From NCBI GenBank assembly GCA_044225825.1, contig JBGAIB010000008.1, forward strand, positions 62,001-126,000: DNA of 64,000 nt. The letters run 5' to 3'. A program made the translations under genes and the position numbers. The notes under the pieces were generated by a model. It did no database searches and was not told the DNA's origin. It saw only the letters and a program-made list of their open reading frames with translations. Positions 28,119-35,626 of this stretch are shown piece by piece. This DNA is from Bog-950 sp044225825 (lineage in GTDB: Bacteria > Bacteroidota > Bacteroidia > Chitinophagales > LD1). Position 1 is the stretch's first letter. Each line of letters starts with the position of its first letter.

Positions 28119-28934
28119 ATGACAGCCGCACAAATTAAAAGTGCTTTCAGCAGTATTGGCGAAGTGGATGCCTCTTTGCTACCGGCATCTCTTTCCTTAA
28201 AGTTGTCGGTTACTCCGTCTTCATTGCGCTACTTTGTGCTGTCGCAAACACATCAACAGGTTATTTTTTTCGGCAATTATACGCTGCACCATGTTAATCA
28301 AGCACAGGAGCTAGCCTACCGTCTCGAAAAGATTTTCGAAAAAGATGAAGTGTTGCAACTGAAGTTCGGCCAGGTATTACTGGGTATGGATACCCCCTAT
28401 AGTCTAATACCCTCCGAAATGGCATTTATGTTCAGTGATGGACAAAAGCAGGCACAAAAACTGGACGCTATCGGTGCCGACCTTGTATTTGAGCGCAACG
28501 ATTTGTTACAACAAACGGCTCACCGGTTGTTTGGCAATGTACAAACAGTCCACGTGGTAAGCACTTTTATAAAACAATTGCCTCCCCAGGACTTTAGTAA
28601 TAGACTAATAGTGCATGTTAGCAGTAATCACCTGGATGTGTTGCGCTGGAATGCGGAAGGAAGTATCGACCTGTTGAACCGCTATGAGTACCAAACAGCC
28701 ACTGATTTTATCTATTATGTATTGCTTGCCTGCAACGATTTAAAAATTGACCGCGAAACAACTGAATTACTCCTTTCGGGCGAAGTCGATATCCAGTCCA
28801 AAATTTACGATATGTGTTACCGGTATTTCCGTAACCTGTCGTTTTTACAAAAACCAGAAAACCTGCATTTTTCAAAGGCATTTGATATAATGCCTAAACA
28901 TTTGAATTACCACCTGTATAACCTGAGCGCATGA
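28119..28934 (+). CDS. DUF3822 family protein
   Basis: A 271-residue protein of a family confined largely to Bacteroidota and usually found directly upstream of rsmD. Visible family blocks are LSLKLSVTPSSLRYFVL, MDTPYSLIPSEMAF and a late FIYYVLLACNDLKI. The fold is thought to be actin/ASKHA-like, but no ATP-binding motif can be read with confidence here. The gene overlaps rsmD by four bases (ATGA), so the two are translationally coupled. Function unknown; a link to rRNA methylation is inferred only from the conserved pairing. Confidence 0.85.
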   Translation: MTAAQIKSAFSSIGEVDASLLPASLSLKLSVTPSSLRYFVLSQTHQQVIFFGNYTLHHVNQAQELAYRLEKIFEKDEVLQLKFGQVLLGMDTPYSLIPSEMAFMFSDGQKQAQKLDAIGADLVFERNDLLQQTAHRLFGNVQTVHVVSTFIKQLPPQDFSNRLIVHVSSNHLDVLRWNAEGSIDLLNRYEYQTATDFIYYVLLACNDLKIDRETTELLLSGEVDIQSKIYDMCYRYFRNLSFLQKPENLHFSKAFDIMPKHLNYHLYNLSA

Positions 28935-29515
28935 GAATTATAGGAGGCAGCCTGAAAGGTATCCGCTTTGAACCACCTAAAAACATACCTACACGCCCTA
29001 CAACTGATTTTGCAAAGGAAGGCCTGTTCAACACTTTGAACAACTCCTACAACTTTGAGAACATTAAAGTGCTGGACCTTTTTGGCGGCACCGGCAGCAT
29101 TTCGTACGAATTTGCCTCGCGCGGCTGCGAGGATATTACTACCGTGGAGATCTTCCCCAAGTGCGCTGATTTTATCAAACAAACGGTACAGAAGCATAAG
29201 TTGAATGCCATTAAGGTGCTGCGGATGGATGTGTTTGACTACATTAAAACGTGTAACCAAAAGTTTCATGTAATTTTTGCAGGCCCGCCTTATCCCCTGC
29301 CAAATCTGGCTACTATTCCGGATCTTATTTTCGACCACCAGTTGGTGGAAGGCGAAGGTTGGTTTATACTGGAACACAACCCGAATCATAATTTCGAAAA
29401 ACACCCGCACTACTTCAGGAACAAAAATTACGGCACTACCATCTTCTCGATCTTTACCAATAAAACACAAGAAGAGCGCGCCGTTGAAAAAGATAAGGGA
29501 ATCGCACCCGAATAA
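28931..29515 (+). CDS. rsmD: RsmD-family methyltransferase with altered motif IV
   Basis: A 194-residue Rossmann methyltransferase. It begins MRIIGGSLKGIRFEPP and continues RPTTDFAKEGLFNTL, the RsmD N-terminus; motif I is LDLFGGTGSISYEF. RsmD makes m2G966 in 16S rRNA. Motif IV, normally DPPY/F or NPPY in amino methyltransferases, reads AGPPYPLP here, so glycine occupies the catalytic acid/amide position. Either the subfamily uses a different residue or activity is reduced. It overlaps the DUF3822 gene by four bases. Confidence 0.85.
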   Translation: MRIIGGSLKGIRFEPPKNIPTRPTTDFAKEGLFNTLNNSYNFENIKVLDLFGGTGSISYEFASRGCEDITTVEIFPKCADFIKQTVQKHKLNAIKVLRMDVFDYIKTCNQKFHVIFAGPPYPLPNLATIPDLIFDHQLVEGEGWFILEHNPNHNFEKHPHYFRNKNYGTTIFSIFTNKTQEERAVEKDKGIAPE

Positions 29516-29587
29516 GATAAAAAACGGTGGTTAGCCGACACAAACCAAGCACTTGCCGCATAAATGCGCCCGGTGCCTGGCAGGCAT

Positions 29588-29595
29588 TAACTTTG
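29588..29595 (+). promoter_or_regulatory. -7 promoter element TAACTTTG
   Basis: Exact TAnnTTTG match. Transcription would begin near 29602, which argues for the TTG start at 29614 of the kinase gene over the GTG at 29527. Confidence 0.45.
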
Positions 29596-29613
29596 AAGGC
29601 GAAAGGCACTATT

Positions 29614-30630
29614 TTGAAACGTAGAATTGGCACCATACTCATCCATTTGGTAGGCTGGATGCTGTTTTTAGCATTGCCCATCCTGTTTTCACCCGAGCAT
29701 AGCTTAACGTGGGAAAGTATTACTAATCCCTTTACCCTGCGCGACCTTATCGGCTATGTTTTGCTGTTGTTATTTGGCTATGCCAATTATTACCTGCTTA
29801 TACCGCAGTATTATTTTACAGGCCGGTATTGGATATTTGGTAGCCTTATATTGTTTGGTTTCGGGCTGGTAACGGCCATCCCTAACCTGGTTACTATAAC
29901 ACCGCCCCACCTCCACGATGGCCCACCGCATATGGACCATGGTCCACATGGGCCGCCCGACCTACTGATGCACATTGCTCATAACTTTTCGCGGTTTGCC
30001 GCTGTGTTTTTTGTATCGCTGTTTCTGCGCATGAACCGGCGCTGGAAACAAACCGAAAAGGAGCGGGTAGAGGCGCAACTCTCCTATCTTAAAGCTCAAA
30101 TTAACCCACACTTTCTATTCAATACCTTAAACAGCATTTACTCGCTGGCTCTTCAAAAATCCGACAAAACGGCACAGGCGGTGGTAAAGCTTTCGGGCAT
30201 GATGCGCTATGTAACTACCGAAACCCAACACGACTTTGTTTCGCTGGACAGGGACTTGACCTATATTTCGAATTACATCGATCTGCAACGCATACGATTA
30301 GGGGATACGGCTAAAGTTGATTTTGAAATAACAGGCGATACGCAAGGCAAACAAATAGCCCCGTTAATTCTGATTCCGTTTGTCGAAAATGCCTTTAAGC
30401 ATGGTGTTAATCCCGAGAAAGACTCTAATATAAAAGTGCATATCGATCTGTCCGACAAGAGCCTTTCTATGATTGTTTACAACAAAAAAGTAGGCGGTAT
30501 TGATGAAAGTTTAAACGTGGGAATCGAAAATACCCGCCACCGGCTAAATTTGTTATACCCTGGCAGGCATACGCTTACCATTGAGGATAACGCCATTGAT
30601 TTTTTGGTTAACTTAACCTTGGTGTTGTAA
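29614..30630 (+). CDS. LytS/YehU-type sensor histidine kinase with histidine-rich loop
   Basis: About 338 residues from the preferred TTG at 29614 (the frame is open from GTG 29527). Four hydrophobic spans occupy the first half. The loop between spans three and four (encoded 29901-29973) is rich in histidine and proline (HLHDGPPHMDHGPHG). Then come a coiled coil, the His_kinase domain with phospho-acceptor NPHFLFNTLNSIYSL, and the ATPase N-box IPFVENAFKHGV. The response regulator follows after two bases. The histidine-rich loop suggests metal or pH sensing, an inference. The ligand is unknown. Confidence 0.9.
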   Translation: MKRRIGTILIHLVGWMLFLALPILFSPEHSLTWESITNPFTLRDLIGYVLLLLFGYANYYLLIPQYYFTGRYWIFGSLILFGFGLVTAIPNLVTITPPHLHDGPPHMDHGPHGPPDLLMHIAHNFSRFAAVFFVSLFLRMNRRWKQTEKERVEAQLSYLKAQINPHFLFNTLNSIYSLALQKSDKTAQAVVKLSGMMRYVTTETQHDFVSLDRDLTYISNYIDLQRIRLGDTAKVDFEITGDTQGKQIAPLILIPFVENAFKHGVNPEKDSNIKVHIDLSDKSLSMIVYNKKVGGIDESLNVGIENTRHRLNLLYPGRHTLTIEDNAIDFLVNLTLVL

Positions 30631-30632
30631 CC

Positions 30633-31325
30633 ATGATAAATGCAATAGCCATAGATGATGAGCCGCTGGCGCTGGAGGTTATAAAGGACTTTTGCAGCCG
30701 TATTGATTTTATTAACCTGCAGAAAACCTTTACCCAACCCAGCGAGGCGCTGAAACATTTAAAGAAATTTCCGGTGGACCTGCTGTTTCTGGATATACAA
30801 ATGCCCAGCATGTCGGGTATTGAATTATATAAAGTGATGCGGCAGGATACGATGGTAATTTTCACCACTGCCTTTAGCGAATACGCAGTAGTAAGTTACG
30901 ATCTGAGCGCCATTGATTACCTCCTTAAACCCTTTGAAGAAGAGCGCTTTAAACAAGCCGTTAACAAGGCAAACGAATACTTCAACTACCTGAACCAAAA
31001 AGATAACCGCTTACAACAATATTTGTTTATAAGAGCCGACTACAGTCTTATGAAAATCGCCATTTCCGATATCTCGTTTATTGAAGGGCTTGACGATTAT
31101 TTAAAAATACATGTTCAAAACCACAAACCGGTGGTAGCCCGTATGACCATGAAGGCTATCCTTGAAAAACTTTCGCCCAAAGAGTTTATTCGGGTGCACC
31201 GGTCTTTTATAGTACCTTTCCATCGCATTGAAACGGTACGCAATAAAGTGATTTATCTGGGTGGAGAAGAAATACCGATAGGCTCCAGTTACGAGCAGTA
31301 CTTCTTCAGTATTTTTAAGCCTTAA
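30633..31325 (+). CDS. LytTR-family response regulator
   Basis: A 230-residue regulator. The receiver domain has the acidic pair DDEP, phospho-acceptor aspartate 54 in FLDIQMPSMSG, the conserved threonine in FTTAFSEYAV and lysine in LLKPF. The C-terminal LytTR DNA-binding domain spans about residues 125-230 (IKVHRSF-like segment FIRVHRSFIVPF near 190). LytTR proteins bind pairs of short direct repeats. It is the partner of the adjacent kinase; the secreted trio starting at 31755 is the nearest possible target. Confidence 0.93.
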   Translation: MINAIAIDDEPLALEVIKDFCSRIDFINLQKTFTQPSEALKHLKKFPVDLLFLDIQMPSMSGIELYKVMRQDTMVIFTTAFSEYAVVSYDLSAIDYLLKPFEEERFKQAVNKANEYFNYLNQKDNRLQQYLFIRADYSLMKIAISDISFIEGLDDYLKIHVQNHKPVVARMTMKAILEKLSPKEFIRVHRSFIVPFHRIETVRNKVIYLGGEEIPIGSSYEQYFFSIFKP

Positions 31326-31754
31326 TTTGCTTCTACCTCCTAAAATTTCCTATTTACCTCAAAACAAACCGGCATTAATAATTAATACCCTCCTTTGTAA
31401 TGTAAATCAATACTGGTTTACAAGCCATCGCAAGGGTGGTGTACAAGCACATTCATAAATTGGGTCTGGGTATACATGTCAGGTCCGGTGCCTTTCAGGT
31501 ACCGGACCTACCCATTTTATGGCCGGGTTGTTCATTTTGCAATGATTGGTAAATCAAGACACTATGGCTGCGCAATAAGATGAGCACCAAAGCTACACAG
31601 AATAATTTCCCCAATAAACCGAAGGAAATCCAATAGCAAATTGTCTTAAACTAAGTCGCATGAATAAGGCGGTTCACCTCATTTTGAGAAACTCACTTAG
31701 CTTTTTTCTAATCTTTACTTAACCTTTTTTTGACGCCTTAAAACAAACTTAAGC
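31326..31754. other. Intergenic region of 429 bases upstream of the secreted trio
   Basis: No ORF with coding character was seen. It holds the hairpin at 31481-31509 and an A/T-rich stretch (31680-31754) likely to contain the promoter of the trio. I could not identify a paired LytTR binding repeat with confidence. Confidence 0.6.
31481..31509 (+). other. Stable hairpin between the LytTR gene and the secreted trio
   Basis: Arms AGGTCCGGTGCC and GGTACCGGACCT pair over 12 positions with one G-T wobble and the 5-base loop TTTCA. A short CCATTTT follows, weaker than a usual U tract. It could end the two-component transcript 155 bases after the stop, or act in the leader of the trio. Confidence 0.55.
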
Positions 31755-34598
31755 ATGACCAGATTACGAGTTTTACTTTTAACCTGCTTTGTTGTGGCCG
31801 CCACCCTAAAGGGCACTGCGCAACAATGGGGCCTTTACACCATTATCCCGGTACAGAACCAAACCAGCGTAAAACTAATTGACACCAACAATGTAGTGTA
31901 CAAAACCTGGACGTTGACTGGGAATAACGGGTATTCGGCTTACATGCTTCCCGGTCGTGTAATGATGCGTTCGGTTACCGTATCAAATTCAACCTTTCAA
32001 GGCGGCGGTATGACTGGAAAAGTACAAAAGGTAGATTGGAGCGGCACCGTAATATGGGACTACACCTATTCTACCAGCACCTATTGCATACACCACGATT
32101 TTTGCCCTATGCCCAACGGCAACGTGTTGCTGATTTCGTATGAATCGAAGACAGCTGCGGAAGTTACGGCGGCCGGTTGTTCCACCAGTCACATTATGTG
32201 GCCTGATAAAATTGTGGAAGTGCAACCTACTGGCGCCACCACTGGAACTATTGTTTGGGAATGGCATGCCTGGGATCACCTGGTGCAAAACTACGATGCA
32301 AACAAAGCAAACTACGGCGTGGTAAATGAACACCCTGAATTGTTTAATCTGAATTATAACAACACCAGCAATACAAAGGATTGGATGCATATGAATGGTA
32401 TTGACTATAATGCCGAATTGGACCAGATTACTTTTAGCTGCCATAACCTGAATGAGCTATATGTAATTGACCATAGTACCACCACCGCCCAGGCTGCCAG
32501 CCATAGCGGTGGTAACTCAGGTAAAGGCGGCGATCTGCTGTATCGTTGGGGTAACCCGGCAGCCTACAGTGCCACTAACGGCACCAACTACTTCCATACC
32601 GTGCATGATGCACACTTTGTGCCCAGCACCTATCCCAAAGGCGGTTACCTGGTGGGTTATAATAACAATGGTGTAAGCAACAGCCAAAGCAGTGTTGACC
32701 TTGTAAACCCTCCTTACAGTGGATATTCCTATACCATGCCTTCACCGGTTGGTAGTGCTTTTACTCCGTTAACGTATACCTATCGCCATGCCTGCAACGG
32801 CCACAACAACAACATGGGTAACTCCGAGCAATTCCCGAATGGCAATATGCTGGTTTGTATAGCGCAATCGGGAACAGTTTACGAAATCGATTCAAACGGA
32901 ACGCAACTGTGGTCGTATACTGCCACAGGCACAATACCACAAGCACACCGCTACAGCGAATGCTTCATTAATGGCCCATCGGTAACCTCGGCGGCTACGG
33001 CTCCTGCCATTTGTGCCGGCAGCAGCACCCAGTTAAGTGCTACCGCTACTAATGGCACCACCTATTCTTATGCCTGGTCGTCTTCGCCTGCCGGTTTTTC
33101 TTCGGCCAGCCAAAGTCCAACCGTTTCGCCAACTGCAACAACCATTTATACCGTAACCGTTACCAGTGGTTCGTGCACAGCAACTGCCAGCAGCACGGTA
33201 ACCGTTAATCCTGCTCCTTCGGCATCAGCCGGTAACGATGCCACCATCAGCCAGGGAAATTCAACCACTTTAACCGCAAGCGGTGGTAACAGCTATAGTT
33301 GGAGCACCGGCGAAAATACTGCATCTATAAGCGTATCGCCCAACGTTACTACCACCTACACCGTTACAGTAACCGGTGCCAATAGTTGTACCGCCACCGA
33401 TGAAGTGGTAGTAATTGTAACCGGTGGCATTTTATCGGTTAGCGCATCGGCAAACAACACCACCCTGTGTGCCGGAAACAGTACCCAATTAACCGCAGCA
33501 GCATCGGGTGGCTCAGGCAATAACACATATAGCTGGAGCAGCAATCCTGCCGGTTTCAATTCCTCCGCGACTACACCCACTGTTACACCTACCACAACCA
33601 CAACTTATACTGTAACGGTTAATGATGGCAGCGCAACAGCAACAGCTTCAGTTACCATAACAGTAAACCCGATTCCCTCAGCCGATGCAGGTAGCAACGT
33701 AAGCATTAATAGCGGACAAAGCACAACCTTAACGGCTACCGGTGGTACCAGCTATGCCTGGAGTACCGGCGCTACCACTGCGGGCATTACCGTAACTCCA
33801 GGCGGCACGGTTACTTACACCGTAACCGTAACCGATGGCAATGGATGTACCGCTACCGATCAGGTTACGGTAACAGTATTGGGTGGCACTTTATCCGCAA
33901 CAGCCTCCGCCAGCCCACTTAGCGTTTGTTTAGGATCTTCTACCCAATTAGATGTAGTGGTAAGTGGCGGCAATGGCAGCAACACCTTTGCCTGGTCATC
34001 AAACCCGGCCGGTTTTACCTCTGCGTTGCAAAACCCTGTAGTATCACCTACCGCTACCATAACTTATACTGTTACCATAACCAGCAACAGCAGTACGGCT
34101 ACCTCCTTTGTGAGCGTAACCGTTAACCCGCTGCCGGCAACGCCGGTAATCAGCCAAAATGGTAATATGCTAAGCAGCAGTGCCTCCTCCGGTAACCAGT
34201 GGTATTTGAACGGCAATACCATCGATGGAGCTATCGATGCTACCTTTACCCCAACCGAAGCCGGTGATTATACCGTGCAAGTTACAGATGCCAATGGTTG
34301 CGTTTCTGCCAGTAGCAATGTAATCAGCTTTACCACCGATATAGAACCCCTTAACAGCACTGTGCTGACCGTGTATCCTAACCCGGCTTACGAGCAATTA
34401 TTCCTGAAAGGCGATGTAATCAGCGCCGGCAACTACGAAACCATCATCTATAACGCCTTCGGCCAGGTGGTGCTTTCAGCCATCAACACGCAGGTTATTG
34501 ATGTAGCGACACTGGCAGCCGGCATGTATGTAGTGGGTGTAAAAACTCCCGAAGGCAACTTCATCAATCGCAAAATTTCTGTAATACACAACAACTAA
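31755..34598 (+). CDS. Secreted arylsulfotransferase-like protein with Ig-like repeats and type A T9SS domain
   Basis: A 947-residue protein. After a signal peptide (LLLTCFVVAATLKGTAQ), residues about 25-410 match the arylsulfate sulfotransferase beta-propeller: IHHDFCPMPNGNVLLIS near residue 115, DWMHMNGIDYN, HDAHFVPS, FPNGNMLVCI. Such enzymes move sulfate from phenolic sulfate esters to phenol acceptors without PAPS, using a histidine intermediate. Residues about 415-860 are alternating Ig/PKD-like modules of two kinds. The C-terminus (VYPNPAYEQLFLKGD ... AAGMYVVGV) is a type A T9SS sorting domain. It opens a three-gene operon; the next gene starts 11 bases later. Confidence 0.82.
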   Translation: MTRLRVLLLTCFVVAATLKGTAQQWGLYTIIPVQNQTSVKLIDTNNVVYKTWTLTGNNGYSAYMLPGRVMMRSVTVSNSTFQGGGMTGKVQKVDWSGTVIWDYTYSTSTYCIHHDFCPMPNGNVLLISYESKTAAEVTAAGCSTSHIMWPDKIVEVQPTGATTGTIVWEWHAWDHLVQNYDANKANYGVVNEHPELFNLNYNNTSNTKDWMHMNGIDYNAELDQITFSCHNLNELYVIDHSTTTAQAASHSGGNSGKGGDLLYRWGNPAAYSATNGTNYFHTVHDAHFVPSTYPKGGYLVGYNNNGVSNSQSSVDLVNPPYSGYSYTMPSPVGSAFTPLTYTYRHACNGHNNNMGNSEQFPNGNMLVCIAQSGTVYEIDSNGTQLWSYTATGTIPQAHRYSECFINGPSVTSAATAPAICAGSSTQLSATATNGTTYSYAWSSSPAGFSSASQSPTVSPTATTIYTVTVTSGSCTATASSTVTVNPAPSASAGNDATISQGNSTTLTASGGNSYSWSTGENTASISVSPNVTTTYTVTVTGANSCTATDEVVVIVTGGILSVSASANNTTLCAGNSTQLTAAASGGSGNNTYSWSSNPAGFNSSATTPTVTPTTTTTYTVTVNDGSATATASVTITVNPIPSADAGSNVSINSGQSTTLTATGGTSYAWSTGATTAGITVTPGGTVTYTVTVTDGNGCTATDQVTVTVLGGTLSATASASPLSVCLGSSTQLDVVVSGGNGSNTFAWSSNPAGFTSALQNPVVSPTATITYTVTITSNSSTATSFVSVTVNPLPATPVISQNGNMLSSSASSGNQWYLNGNTIDGAIDATFTPTEAGDYTVQVTDANGCVSASSNVISFTTDIEPLNSTVLTVYPNPAYEQLFLKGDVISAGNYETIIYNAFGQVVLSAINTQVIDVATLAAGMYVVGVKTPEGNFINRKISVIHNN

Positions 34599-34609
34599 AA
34601 CCCCAAAGA

Positions 34610-35617
34610 ATGAGAAAATATATAGCCCTTTCGCTGGCCTTGTTTCTGGCTACTTCCGTGTTCGCTAAAAAGGTAAAATTTGCCGTTGACATGACGGGTA
34701 TTGCCATCAACACTACCGGCATGCACGTTACCGGCGATTTTCAGGCGGCAGCCGGTTTTGCCGGTGGCGACTGGCAATCCAACACCACCTCGCTTTACCA
34801 GGAAAGTGTTGACACTAATATTTACAGCATTGTGGTAGATATTCCGGCTTTCGCTAAATACGAATACAAGTTCCTGAACGGTGATCAGTTTTATGATGTA
34901 GAATTTGTACCGGAGCCCTCGCGTGTGGGCTACAACTTTAACGATAACCGCTGGTTGTATGTTGATTCGTTAACGGATGACACCACCTTTGTTGGCGCTA
35001 TTCAGTTTTCAGGCAATGCGCCTGCAGGCTTAAAACTTATCCGCTTTAAAGTGGACATGGAAAATGCAACGCCTATCAGTTCGGCTTGGCCTCATGTAGC
35101 CGGCACACACCAGGGTTGGGATCCCAAAGCCACCATTCTTTACAGTTTCGGCGACAGCGTTTATGAAATCATCAACTATGTTGATAGCGGCATCACTTAT
35201 CAATACAAATACTACAATGGCAATACAGCCGGCACTACCGAAACTGTGCCTGCCGGTTGCGCTACCAACGGCAACCGCGCTATTTTGGTTAGCAGCGATA
35301 CCGTGCTGAACGTGGTATGTTTCTCAGCCTGCGATACGTGTTCAAAAGTTAGCGGCATCCAGAGTACCGTATTGCAAAACGGTTTGCAGGTGTATCCCAA
35401 TCCCGCTGGTAGCGCTGCTACCCTGCACTTAACCGGCATCAGCAATTATGAAGTAAGCCTAACTGACTACACAGGTCAACTAGTTCGTTATTACGCGGAC
35501 CTACACACTGCTACCTTGCAAATTAACCGCGAAAGCCTTAGCAGCGGTGTTTACCTGTTGCGCGTAACGGATAAACAAACCGGCGAATCGGCTTTAACTA
35601 AATTGCAATTCAATTAA
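34610..35617 (+). CDS. Secreted protein with two E-set/CBM-like domains and type A T9SS domain
   Basis: A 335-residue protein. It has a signal peptide (LSLALFLATSVFA), then two related beta-sandwich modules: residues about 22-130 (VKFAVDMTG, HVTGDFQAAAGF, YEYKFLNGDQFYD) and about 140-245 (IRFKVDMENA, HVAGTHQGWDPK, YQYKYYNG). The pattern V-D-M ... V-x-G ... G-W ... Y-x-Y-K-x-x-N-G is that of starch-binding CBM20/CBM48-type E-set domains. The last about 80 residues (VYPNPAGSAATLHL ... SSGVYLLRV) form a type A sorting domain. It sits between the sulfotransferase-like and CotH genes; a carbohydrate-binding role is inferred. Confidence 0.8.
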   Translation: MRKYIALSLALFLATSVFAKKVKFAVDMTGIAINTTGMHVTGDFQAAAGFAGGDWQSNTTSLYQESVDTNIYSIVVDIPAFAKYEYKFLNGDQFYDVEFVPEPSRVGYNFNDNRWLYVDSLTDDTTFVGAIQFSGNAPAGLKLIRFKVDMENATPISSAWPHVAGTHQGWDPKATILYSFGDSVYEIINYVDSGITYQYKYYNGNTAGTTETVPAGCATNGNRAILVSSDTVLNVVCFSACDTCSKVSGIQSTVLQNGLQVYPNPAGSAATLHLTGISNYEVSLTDYTGQLVRYYADLHTATLQINRESLSSGVYLLRVTDKQTGESALTKLQFN

Positions 35618-35626
35618 TACCTTGAA

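Noticed and set aside
28546..28561. CCACGTGG core at 28550-28557 as a parS site near parAB
   Set aside because: Only the 8-base core fits; the flanks (CAGT and TAAG) do not match the TGTT/AACA arms of parS, and it lies inside the DUF3822 coding sequence.
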